The notes under the pieces are model-generated. The model was not told where the DNA came from. It saw only the letters and a program-made list of their open reading frames with translations, and did no database searches. Shown one piece after another: positions 1 to 5,645 of a DNA stretch of 6,852 bases; the stretch's first letter is position 1, and every line of letters starts with the position of its first letter. The position numbers and the translations under genes are program-made. Source of the stretch: Yoonia sp. (GTDB lineage: Bacteria; Pseudomonadota; Alphaproteobacteria; Rhodobacterales; Rhodobacteraceae); contig JAPKCP010000178.1 in the NCBI GenBank assembly GCA_028822885.1, positions 1 through 6,852 on the forward strand, in the 5' to 3' direction.

Positions 1-87
1 GCTGCTGGTCTACTCTTGTTCGCTACTTTGGCTGGGTTTGTAGCATGCCGTCGCCGCACACCGTCGCGATTGATTGCGGCTGCGTGA
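1..87 (+). CDS. 3' end of an exported protein with a VPLPA-CTERM-like sorting tail (partial)
   Basis: The first reading frame is open from the window edge to a TGA at 85-87 and encodes 28 residues: a hydrophobic helix beginning AAGLLLFATLAGF, then VACRRRTPS and a short end. A hydrophobic stretch followed by an Arg cluster close to the C terminus is the layout of the PEP-CTERM/VPLPA-CTERM sorting signals common in Rhodobacteraceae, where a PLPA motif immediately precedes the helix and an exosortase-type enzyme processes the tail. The PLPA motif would lie just off the left edge, so the assignment is an inference. The second frame hits a stop at about position 41; the third is open to 126 but shows no recognisable pattern. 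The catalytic or structural part of the protein is not in the window, so its function cannot be stated. Confidence 0.45.
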   Translation, partial: AAGLLLFATLAGFVACRRRTPSRLIAAA

Positions 88-146
88 CTTGCATCCGGGC
101 GTCACACTTGCCACATACCGCATAGAGTTAGCAGCAAGGCGCACCC

Positions 147-1175
147 GTGACACACAAAATAGCCATCCTTGGAGCTTCGGGTTATACCGGGGCCGAACTT
201 GTCCGGATTATCGCGACCCATCCGTCGTTTGAGATCGTGGCCCTTTCTGCTGAGCGAAAAGCAGGCATGGCAATGGGTGATGTGTTTCCGCATTTGCGCC
301 ACATGGACCTACCGCCTTTGGTGAAGGTTGAAGAAATCAACTTCACCGGTGTCGATTTGGTGTTTGCCGCCTTGCCGCATGGTCTGTCTCAGGCCCTTGT
401 GCAAAAATTACCTGCCCATGTGAAAGTCGTTGATCTTGGGGCTGATTTCCGCCTGCGTGATCCGGATGACTATGAAAAATGGTATGGCGCACCTCATGTT
501 GCCGTCGAATTGCAAAAGACAGCGGTTTACGGCCTGACAGAATTCTATCGCGAGGATATTCGGACCGCGCGCCTTGTTGCTGGAACGGGCTGTAACGCGG
601 CCACGGTGCAATTTGCGCTGCGCCCTCTCATTGCTGCCGACGTGATTGATCTGGATGACATCATTTGTGATCTCAAGAACGGGATTTCTGGGGCGGGACG
701 GGCGCTGAAGGAAAATATGCTGTTCACCGAACGCGCAACAGATGTCCAAGGCTATGCACATGGCGGCAAACATCGGCATTTGGGTGAGTTTGATCAAGAA
801 TTCACAGCACTTGCTGGCCGCAAAGTCGAAATTCTATTCACGCCGCATTTGGTGCCTGCCAGCCGCGGAATTCTTGCGACCTGCTATCTGCATGGGAATG
901 CGGCAGAAATTTATGAAACGTTGGCTGAGGCTTACGCAGATGAGCCGTTCATTGTAGTGCTCCCATTCGGCCAACACCCCGGAACTGGTCACGTGACTGG
1001 GTCGAATTATTGCCATATCGGTGTCAGCGCAGATCGCATTTCAAACCGCGTTGTCGTCACGGCTGTCTTGGATAATCTGTGCAAAGGATCATCAGGTCAG
1101 GCTATACAAAACGCTAACCTCATGATGGGGATTGATGAAACCGCAGGCCTTACGATGGCGCCGGTGTTCCCATGA
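147..1175 (+). CDS. argC: N-acetyl-gamma-glutamyl-phosphate reductase ArgC
   Basis: Cytoplasmic enzyme of arginine biosynthesis; it reduces N-acetyl-glutamyl-5-phosphate to the semialdehyde with NADPH. The 342-residue protein has the family's usual length. The N terminus carries the dinucleotide-binding motif GASGYTGAEL (residues 9-18). The catalytic cysteine is C149 in GTGCNAAT. SGAGR follows at 181-185, the His-rich KHRH stretch at 208-211 (family catalytic His region), HLVPASRGIL at 234-243, and the C-terminal KGSSGQAIQNAN at 313-324. The usual GCYPTA around the catalytic Cys is replaced by GCNAAT, but the Cys itself is kept. The start is a GTG at 147, chosen because the nucleotide-binding motif begins within ten residues; an AAGG at 136-139 serves as ribosome binding site. 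The stop overlaps the ccmE start by four bases (ATGA), so the two are probably co-translated. No convincing promoter was seen in 88-146. Confidence 0.96.
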   Translation: MTHKIAILGASGYTGAELVRIIATHPSFEIVALSAERKAGMAMGDVFPHLRHMDLPPLVKVEEINFTGVDLVFAALPHGLSQALVQKLPAHVKVVDLGADFRLRDPDDYEKWYGAPHVAVELQKTAVYGLTEFYREDIRTARLVAGTGCNAATVQFALRPLIAADVIDLDDIICDLKNGISGAGRALKENMLFTERATDVQGYAHGGKHRHLGEFDQEFTALAGRKVEILFTPHLVPASRGILATCYLHGNAAEIYETLAEAYADEPFIVVLPFGQHPGTGHVTGSNYCHIGVSADRISNRVVVTAVLDNLCKGSSGQAIQNANLMMGIDETAGLTMAPVFP

Positions 1176-1639
1176 GTGGCATGAAAAGTCTTAAGAAGAC
1201 GCGGCGCATTCAGGTGATTGGCCTTGCTGGCGCTTGTGTCGCGGCGATTCTGTTCATCCTTGCGATGTTGCCAGAGGAATCGTTCCAGTTCTTCCGCTCT
1301 CCGTCTGAGGTGGCTGAAGCGCCGCCGCCGCCAAATGAGCTGTTTCGTATTGGTGGCCTGATTGTCGAAGGCTCAATCGTAAGCGATGCAGGCGAAACAG
1401 TTCGCTTTGAAGTGACCGATGGTGGCGCTGTGATTCCAGTCGTTTACACAGGAATTTTGCCAGACTTGTTTGGCGAAGGACAGGGCATGGTCGGCCAAGG
1501 TCGCTATGTGAACGGCACCTTTGAAGCCGTTGAAATCCTTGCCAGACACGACGAAACGTATATGCCCAAAGAGGTGATCGAAGCCTTAAAAGCACAGGGT
1601 AATTATGTCGAACCGAACGCTGGTGCTGCAACGAATTAA
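1172..1639 (+). CDS. ccmE: Cytochrome c maturation haem chaperone CcmE (CycJ)
   Basis: Periplasmic, membrane-anchored haem chaperone that binds haem covalently and passes it from CcmC to the CcmF/CcmH lyase. The 155-residue protein has a short basic N terminus (KSLKKTRR), one membrane anchor at about residues 14-33, a Pro-rich linker (PPPP at 51-54, encoded by a run of gcc triplets at 1321-1332), then the OB-fold domain (RIGGLIVEGSIV from 59; VVYTGILPDLFGEG at 90-103). The haem-binding HxxxY motif is intact: H126-D-E-T-Y130, followed by MPKEV. It overlaps argC by four bases. A start at the ATG at 1181 (residue 4, MKSLKKTRRIQ) matches the usual N terminus of related CcmE proteins and is a real alternative. 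It ends 44 bases before the endolysin gene, whereas in the rhizobial cycHJKL operon ccmF would follow directly. Confidence 0.95.
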   Translation: MSGMKSLKKTRRIQVIGLAGACVAAILFILAMLPEESFQFFRSPSEVAEAPPPPNELFRIGGLIVEGSIVSDAGETVRFEVTDGGAVIPVVYTGILPDLFGEGQGMVGQGRYVNGTFEAVEILARHDETYMPKEVIEALKAQGNYVEPNAGAATN

Positions 1640-1669
1640 CCAATTTGCTCAATCCTTGCCCCACATGGC

Positions 1670-1675
1670 AAAGGA
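1670..1675 (+). promoter_or_regulatory. Ribosome binding site of the endolysin gene
   Basis: AAAGGA lies eight bases before the ATG at 1684. It fixes that ATG as the start in preference to the in-frame TTG at 1645, which would add 13 residues (LNPCPTWQR...) with no family resemblance. Confidence 0.75.
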
Positions 1676-1683
1676 CAAAGCAT

Positions 1684-2295
1684 ATGCAAACGATCCAGAA
1701 CATCGCCCGCGACATCGTGGCCCGCGAAGGTGGGTACGTGAACGACCCTGATGACCCCGGTGGTGCGACAAATTTTGGGGTGACAATCCATACGATGCGC
1801 AGGCTTGGCCTTGACCTAACCGGCGATGGTCAGGTTGATGCGGCGGACGTGCGTGTTTTGGGGCGTAATCAAGCCGAGGCTATTTTTCTTGAACATTATT
1901 TCGAACGCCCAGGTATTGGTTCGTTGCCGGTGGTCTTGCAGGCGTCTGTTTTTGATATGCAGGTCAACGCCGGGTCTCATGCGGTCAAGATATTGCAACG
2001 TCTTTTCAATGAGATGCGGATCACAGTTATAGTAGATGGGCAAATTGGTCCGCAAACGATTGCGGCAGCAGACCGTGCTGTGGCATCCGCCCCGGATCAC
2101 ATTGCAGACGCTTACGGGATCGCCCGGCGCAATTATTACTACGCGCTTGCGGATCGCAGGCCAGCCAGTCGCAAGTACGCCCGCAGGCGCGATGGTGGCA
2201 AAGGCGGATGGATCAGCCGTGCCGAGGTTTTTATTGCGCCAAGGTTTCACCTGACAGACGCACAACACGCAGAAAGGGTTGCAACATGGGGTTAG
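1684..2295 (+). CDS. Holin-associated N-acetylmuramidase (GH108-type endolysin)
   Basis: Peptidoglycan-cleaving endolysin of 203 residues. The GH108 signature is at the N terminus: EGGYVNDPDDPGG (residues 15-27) followed by ATNFGVT, with E15 as the expected catalytic acid. The C-terminal half carries a peptidoglycan-binding-type segment (VDGQIGPQTI at 117-126) and a GGWISRA stretch at 174-180, preceded by a strongly basic region (RRPASRKYARRR at 158-169). Residues 44-55 (D-L-T-G-D-G-Q-V-D-A-A-D) fit an EF-hand/dockerin calcium loop. There is no signal peptide or membrane segment, so export must depend on the adjacent holin. In Rhodobacterales, a muramidase-holin pair of this kind is the known release apparatus for gene transfer agent particles; that role is inferred here from family and neighbour. 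The gene overlaps the holin by ten bases. Host phage defence or prophage remnant are weaker alternatives because no other phage genes are seen. Confidence 0.9.
   Translation: MQTIQNIARDIVAREGGYVNDPDDPGGATNFGVTIHTMRRLGLDLTGDGQVDAADVRVLGRNQAEAIFLEHYFERPGIGSLPVVLQASVFDMQVNAGSHAVKILQRLFNEMRITVIVDGQIGPQTIAAADRAVASAPDHIADAYGIARRNYYYALADRRPASRKYARRRDGGKGGWISRAEVFIAPRFHLTDAQHAERVATWG
2273..2278 (+). promoter_or_regulatory. Ribosome binding site of the holin gene, inside the endolysin 3' end
   Basis: AAAGGG lies seven bases before the ATG at 2286 and within the last codons of the endolysin gene. It supports that ATG rather than the in-frame upstream ATG at 2208, which would add 26 non-hydrophobic residues overlapping the endolysin. 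Confidence 0.75.
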
Positions 2296-2873
2296 TCACA
2301 GATTTTCTGGGGATGCTTTTGGGAAACAACCGTAACGTAATTGCTGAAACAGCTGAGGTTTTTCGCGAAAATGCGGAGAACGCAGGCGAGAGGGCGGCGA
2401 CAGTCCAATCTCAGGTTCTGCGCCAGTTTGCAGCTGAGTTTTCTAAGTCTCGGCAAGGTGCGTTTGATGTGTTTATTGATGGGCTGAACCGTTTACCCCG
2501 ACCACTTATGGCGCTTGGTACGTTGGCTTTAATTGGTGCATCGATGTACGATCCGATTTGGTTTTCAGGGCGGATGCAAGGCCTCATCTTGGTGCCAGAG
2601 CCGATGTGGTGGTTGATGGGTGCGATTGTGAGCTTTTATTTCGGGGCCCGTCATCAAGCGAAAGGTCAAGAATTTCAATCGTCCATCGCAGAAACCATGG
2701 CCCGCACCAATACTGTCACCCGCAATTTGCAAACGCTAAATGCACTACGCCCCCCTTCAAAGGTGAATTCACACAGCAAGCTGACAACAGGTTTGCCGCC
2801 GCTGCAAGGTTCAACGAAGGTTCAGACAGAAAACGCTGCACTGTTAGAATGGCAGGCCCAGAGTGGATCCTGA
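2286..2873 (+). CDS. Holin of the 3TM gene-transfer-release family
   Basis: Cytoplasmic-membrane protein of 195 residues that would form the lesion letting the upstream muramidase reach the cell wall. The N terminus MGLVTDFLGMLLG is amphipathic or weakly hydrophobic, followed by a charged helical region (residues 16-55). Two clear membrane segments follow, at about 71-92 (around RPLMALGTLALIGASMYDP) and 98-120 (around EPMWWLMGAIVSFYFGAR). The PxWFxGRMQGL and EPMWW elements are what I recognise from holins annotated for gene transfer agent release in Rhodobacterales. The family is described as three-TM; only two segments are obvious here, so the N-terminal stretch may be the third. The C-terminal 70 residues are polar and probably cytoplasmic. 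It overlaps both neighbours (10 and 11 bases), which suggests translational coupling and matched dosage. Confidence 0.85.
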   Translation: MGLVTDFLGMLLGNNRNVIAETAEVFRENAENAGERAATVQSQVLRQFAAEFSKSRQGAFDVFIDGLNRLPRPLMALGTLALIGASMYDPIWFSGRMQGLILVPEPMWWLMGAIVSFYFGARHQAKGQEFQSSIAETMARTNTVTRNLQTLNALRPPSKVNSHSKLTTGLPPLQGSTKVQTENAALLEWQAQSGS

Positions 2874-3066
2874 GTGGGCAACGCGCGTCGATCTTCGTCT
2901 CATTGCGTTGGAGACACGTGCGGCGGTGGATGATGTTCACCGCGAGAACGTCGCAGTGCGATTGGGCCATATTGACGACACGCTCAAGTGGTTGGTGCGT
3001 CTGGTCATCGGCGGATTACTGATGTCTGCGCTCGCTTTTGTCTTACGGGGTGGGCTGCAGCTTTAA
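2863..3066 (+). CDS. Small XhlA-like membrane protein, third member of the lysis cassette
   Basis: A 67-residue protein with a soluble, heptad-like charged helix (about residues 4-40, e.g. RLIALETRAAVDD and RLGHIDDTLKWL) followed by one membrane segment at about 43-61 (LVRLVIGGLLMSALAFVL) and a short tail. This helix-plus-C-terminal-anchor layout, with the TLKWLVRLVIG junction, resembles the XhlA haemolysin/holin-partner family found in phage lysis modules. The only usable start is a GTG at 2863: an in-frame TAG lies at 2845-2847, and an AGG at 2854-2856 gives a spacing of six bases. It overlaps the holin by 11 bases, so it is likely coupled to it. The role could be a second membrane component, an antiholin, or a regulator of holin timing; the sequence does not decide between these. 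Confidence is high that it is a gene, moderate on the family. Confidence 0.75.
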   Translation: MDPEWATRVDLRLIALETRAAVDDVHRENVAVRLGHIDDTLKWLVRLVIGGLLMSALAFVLRGGLQL

Positions 3067-3099
3067 ACCCGCGCAAACGTGACAATTGGTCTGAAAGAT

Positions 3100-3127
3100 G
3101 TGCCTGTCCCCGGCAGGGGGCGGGTGC
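3100..3127 (+). promoter_or_regulatory. GC-rich stem-loop in the ccmF leader
   Basis: Bases 3103-3111 (CCTGTCCCC) pair with 3116-3124 (GGGGGCGGG) across a GGCA loop, giving nine base pairs including two G-U wobbles in RNA. Three further pairs (3100-3102 with 3125-3127, two of them wobbles) can extend it. It lies between the lysis cassette and ccmF, ending 11 bases before the ccmF ATG. The downstream bases (TGCTATATTTAGGC) lack a U tract, so it does not look like an intrinsic terminator. It may be an mRNA processing or stability element, or may modulate ccmF translation. Confidence 0.5.
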
Positions 3128-3138
3128 TATATTTAGGC

Positions 3139-5115
3139 ATGATAAATGAACTTGCCCATTTCGCGCTGATCCTCGCCTTTGTTGTGGCGATCGCACAAAC
3201 TATCATTCCGCTGATTGGCGCCCATAAGGGGTGGCGTGGCTGGATGGCCATGGCGCAGCCTGCGGCGACCTCCCAGTTTATCCTTGTTGGCTTTGCGTTT
3301 GCTGCGTTGACGTGGGCGTTTGTGAACTCCGATTTTTCGCTTCGGTTAGTCGCGTCCAATTCACACAGCCTCAAACCGATGCTTTACAAAGTAAGTGGCG
3401 TTTGGGGTAATCATGAGGGGTCGATGCTGCTTTGGCTTCTGATCCTTACGCTTTTTGGTGGCTGTGCGGCATGGTTCGACGGTGGCCTGCCTGAAACATT
3501 ACGTGCACGAGTGCTTGCTGTGCAATCCTCTGTTTCTGTGGCGTTTTATGCGTTCATCCTGTTCACATCAAACCCATTTGAACGTCTTGCACTGCCGCCA
3601 TTTGATGGCCAAGATTTGAACCCACTTTTGCAAGATCCCGGTTTAGCATTCCATCCCCCATTCCTATACCTCGGCTACGTGGGCCTGAGCATGACGTTCT
3701 CATTTGCTGTCGCAGCCTTGATCGAGGGCCGCGTCGATGCTGCTTGGGGCCGTTGGGTCCGTCCATGGACGCTTGCAGCGTGGATGTTCCTGACCATTGG
3801 CATCGCGTTGGGCTCGTGGTGGGCCTACTACGAGCTTGGCTGGGGCGGTTTCTGGTTCTGGGACCCGGTTGAAAACGCATCGTTTATGCCATGGTTGATC
3901 GCAGCGGCACTTCTCCATTCGGCAATCGTCGTGGAAAAGCGCGAAGCGTTAAAAAGCTGGACGATCTTGCTAGCAATTCTTGCATTTGGATTTTCGTTGC
4001 TTGGAACGTTTATCGTCAGGTCTGGTTTGCTGACTTCGGTCCATGCCTTTGCAAACGATCCTGAACGTGGCGTATTCATACTTGCGATTCTCGCCTTTTT
4101 TGTTGGCGGATCACTCACGCTTTATGCTGCGCGGGCTCGGGTTCTCGCCTCAAATGGTGTGTTTGGGACCGTGAGCCGTGAAAGCGCGTTGGTCCTCAAT
4201 AACATTCTTCTCGCAGTGAGCTGCTTTGTGGTGTTCATCGGTACGATCTGGCCATTGGTCGCTGAGATGGTCTGGGGCCGCACGTTGTCGGTTGGTCCGC
4301 CATTCTTTGACGCGGCATTCTCGCCATTCATGGTTGCGATAGCACTTGTTTTACCGCTTGGGTCTTTGCTCGCTTGGAAGCGTGGCACGCTGACACGAGC
4401 GAAAAAGCCACTGTGGGGCTGGGCGCTGCTCGCCATTTCAATGGGTGCGCTGGCGTATGCCTTTCAAAGTGGTCGATCTGCCTTGGGCCCAGTCGGTGTG
4501 AGCTTGGGCGTTTGGGTGGTTGGCGGTGCGCTTCTGGATCTTTGGCTGCGTGGCGGTCGTGAAGATTGGCGTGGACGTCTGCGTCGTATTGCGCGTCTAC
4601 CACGGGCCGATTGGGGTAAATCAGTTGCGCACATTGGTGTCGGTGTGACTACGTTTGGGGTGGCCGCGATTCTTGCTTGGCAGGTCGAAGATATTCGGGT
4701 GGCGGATATTGGCGAAAGCTATGACGTTGGCGCGTATACGTTTTCGCTGAACGACGTAACACGCGCCGAAGGCCCTAACTACATCACAACGATGGCCGAG
4801 GTTGTGGTTACGAAGGCCGGACGCGATGTGGCAACTTTGTACCCTGAAAAACGGTTTTACCCCATCGCACAAATGCCAACGACTGAGGCTGCGATTCGGA
4901 ACGGGTTCTTACGCGATCTATACGTCGTCATCGGGGAACCACAGGCAAGCGGGGGCTATGCGATGCGCATCTACATTAAGCCCTTTGCCAATTGGATTTG
5001 GGGCGGATGCATGTTGATGGCCCTTGGCGCATTTATCTCACTGACCGACCGAAGATTGCGGGTTGGTGCAGGGGCAGCAAAACCGAAGCGTTCAGCAGCG
5101 GTGCCTGCAGAATGA
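3139..5115 (+). CDS. ccmF: Cytochrome c haem lyase subunit CcmF (CycK)
   Basis: Large polytopic inner-membrane protein that receives holo-CcmE and ligates haem to apocytochrome c together with CcmH and CcmI. The 658-residue protein is close to the E. coli size. The tryptophan-rich WWD motif lies at about residues 227-246 (core GWGGFWFWDPVEN). The four histidines known as haem ligands in E. coli CcmF have clear counterparts: H172 (FHPPFLY), H260 (ALLHSAIV), H302 (SVHAFAND) and H498 (SVAHIGVG). A periplasmic domain (about 515-610) precedes the last membrane helix (about 615-635). The start at 3139 gives MINELAHFALILAF, the usual family N terminus; the in-frame GTG codons at 3124 and 3079 are possible but less typical. 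The ribosome binding site is weak (AGG only one base from the ATG), and a stem-loop sits just upstream. The stop overlaps the ccmH start by four bases. Confidence 0.97.
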   Translation: MINELAHFALILAFVVAIAQTIIPLIGAHKGWRGWMAMAQPAATSQFILVGFAFAALTWAFVNSDFSLRLVASNSHSLKPMLYKVSGVWGNHEGSMLLWLLILTLFGGCAAWFDGGLPETLRARVLAVQSSVSVAFYAFILFTSNPFERLALPPFDGQDLNPLLQDPGLAFHPPFLYLGYVGLSMTFSFAVAALIEGRVDAAWGRWVRPWTLAAWMFLTIGIALGSWWAYYELGWGGFWFWDPVENASFMPWLIAAALLHSAIVVEKREALKSWTILLAILAFGFSLLGTFIVRSGLLTSVHAFANDPERGVFILAILAFFVGGSLTLYAARARVLASNGVFGTVSRESALVLNNILLAVSCFVVFIGTIWPLVAEMVWGRTLSVGPPFFDAAFSPFMVAIALVLPLGSLLAWKRGTLTRAKKPLWGWALLAISMGALAYAFQSGRSALGPVGVSLGVWVVGGALLDLWLRGGREDWRGRLRRIARLPRADWGKSVAHIGVGVTTFGVAAILAWQVEDIRVADIGESYDVGAYTFSLNDVTRAEGPNYITTMAEVVVTKAGRDVATLYPEKRFYPIAQMPTTEAAIRNGFLRDLYVVIGEPQASGGYAMRIYIKPFANWIWGGCMLMALGAFISLTDRRLRVGAGAAKPKRSAAVPAE

Positions 5116-5555
5116 AGCGGTTTGCATTGATATTGGCATTTGTAGCGTCCCCACTTTGGGCCGTTGAACCTGGTGAAATGCTGGATGATCCGGTCCTTGA
5201 GGGACGTGCGCGTGCGCTCTCAGCAGGTTTGCGATGTCCGATCTGCCAGAATGAAAGCATCGACGAATCTCATGCGGCCCTGTCGCAAGAGTTGCGCATT
5301 ATCGTGCGCGAACGGTTGGTTGCGGGTGATAGTGATCAAGATATCTTTGATTACCTCGTGGCGCGATACGGCGAATATGTCCTGCTACGTCCGACGGCCA
5401 GTGGGGTGAATTGGATACTGTGGCTTGCAGCACCCGGCTTGTTGTTGCTGGGTCTTGGTATTGGATGGACCACGATCCGGCGCCGGGCCACGATCCCTGT
5501 CTCAAACCTGAGCGCACAAGAGCAAGTTGACCTCGACAAAATTTTACGCCCGTAA
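5112..5555 (+). CDS. ccmH: Apocytochrome c thiol reductase CcmH (CycL)
   Basis: Periplasm-facing membrane protein that keeps the CXXCH cysteines of apocytochromes reduced and works with CcmF in haem attachment. The 147-residue product has a signal peptide at about 1-17 (MKRFALILAFVASPLWA), the redox motif LRCPICQ at 40-46 (C42 and C45) followed by NESIDES, the helical domain to about residue 95, and one membrane helix at about 101-119. The C-terminal cytoplasmic tail is short. It is the simple CcmH type without a fused CcmI part, as expected in alphaproteobacteria. The ATGA overlap with ccmF (5112-5115) supports this start; a longer in-frame start at 4992 would lose the signal peptide position. 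No ccmI follows, so that gene must lie elsewhere. Confidence 0.96.
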   Translation: MKRFALILAFVASPLWAVEPGEMLDDPVLEGRARALSAGLRCPICQNESIDESHAALSQELRIIVRERLVAGDSDQDIFDYLVARYGEYVLLRPTASGVNWILWLAAPGLLLLGLGIGWTTIRRRATIPVSNLSAQEQVDLDKILRP

Positions 5556-5559
5556 CGTT

Positions 5560-5580
5560 CGGTTTCGCTTTTCTAAACCG
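5560..5580 (+). terminator. Candidate stem-loop after ccmH (weak terminator)
   Basis: CGGTTT at 5560-5565 pairs with AAACCG at 5575-5580 across a nine-base loop, five bases after the ccmH stop. The position fits the end of the argC-ccmH transcription unit, but the stem is only six pairs and no T tract follows, so it may be a partial terminator or a 3'-end stabiliser. Confidence 0.3.
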
Positions 5581-5632
5581 CTTGGTTCACTAGATTGCAT
5601 TCAAAGCCACCCGTGTGTTTTCGGGGGCACTT

Positions 5633-5637
5633 AAGGA
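5633..5637 (+). promoter_or_regulatory. Ribosome binding site of the crotonase-family gene
   Basis: AAGGA lies eight bases before the ATG at 5646 and selects that start over an in-frame ATG at 5595, which would add 17 residues not seen in crotonases. No convincing -35/-10 pair was seen in 5556-5632. Confidence 0.75.
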
Positions 5638-5645
5638 ATGTGACC

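Noticed and set aside
82..107. Short inverted repeat (GTGAC at 84-88, GTCAC at 101-105) around the first stop codon, as a terminator
   Set aside because: Only five clean pairs (seven with one mismatch), a 12-base loop and no T tract; not supportable as a terminator.
88..146. A promoter for argC
   Set aside because: No -35/-10 pair with sensible spacing could be found; TTGCCA at 108-113 has no matching -10.
408..797. Minus-strand open frame inside argC
   Set aside because: Shadow of argC, no motif and no start signal.
1321..1332. Four gcc triplets as a functional microsatellite
   Set aside because: Encodes the Pro-rich linker of CcmE; too short to suggest phase variation.
1254..1715. Minus-strand open frame of 153 codons opposite ccmE
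   Set aside because: Low-complexity, Arg/Leu/Ser-rich shadow of ccmE with no motif or ribosome binding site; ccmE is certain on the other strand.
1816..2268. Minus-strand open frame of 150 codons opposite the endolysin
   Set aside because: No family resemblance; arises from codon bias of the well-supported endolysin gene.
2558..3022. Plus-strand frame of 154 codons spanning the holin and XhlA-like genes
   Set aside because: Crosses two better supported genes and has an Arg/Ser-rich shadow composition.
1684..3066. Recently inserted prophage remnant
   Set aside because: No integrase, att repeats, IS ends or structural phage genes are seen, and base composition looks by eye like the flanks; a resident lysis cassette fits better.
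5606..5628. Second hairpin (CCCG/CGGG) before the crotonase-family gene
   Set aside because: Only four pairs with an eight-base loop; too weak to annotate.
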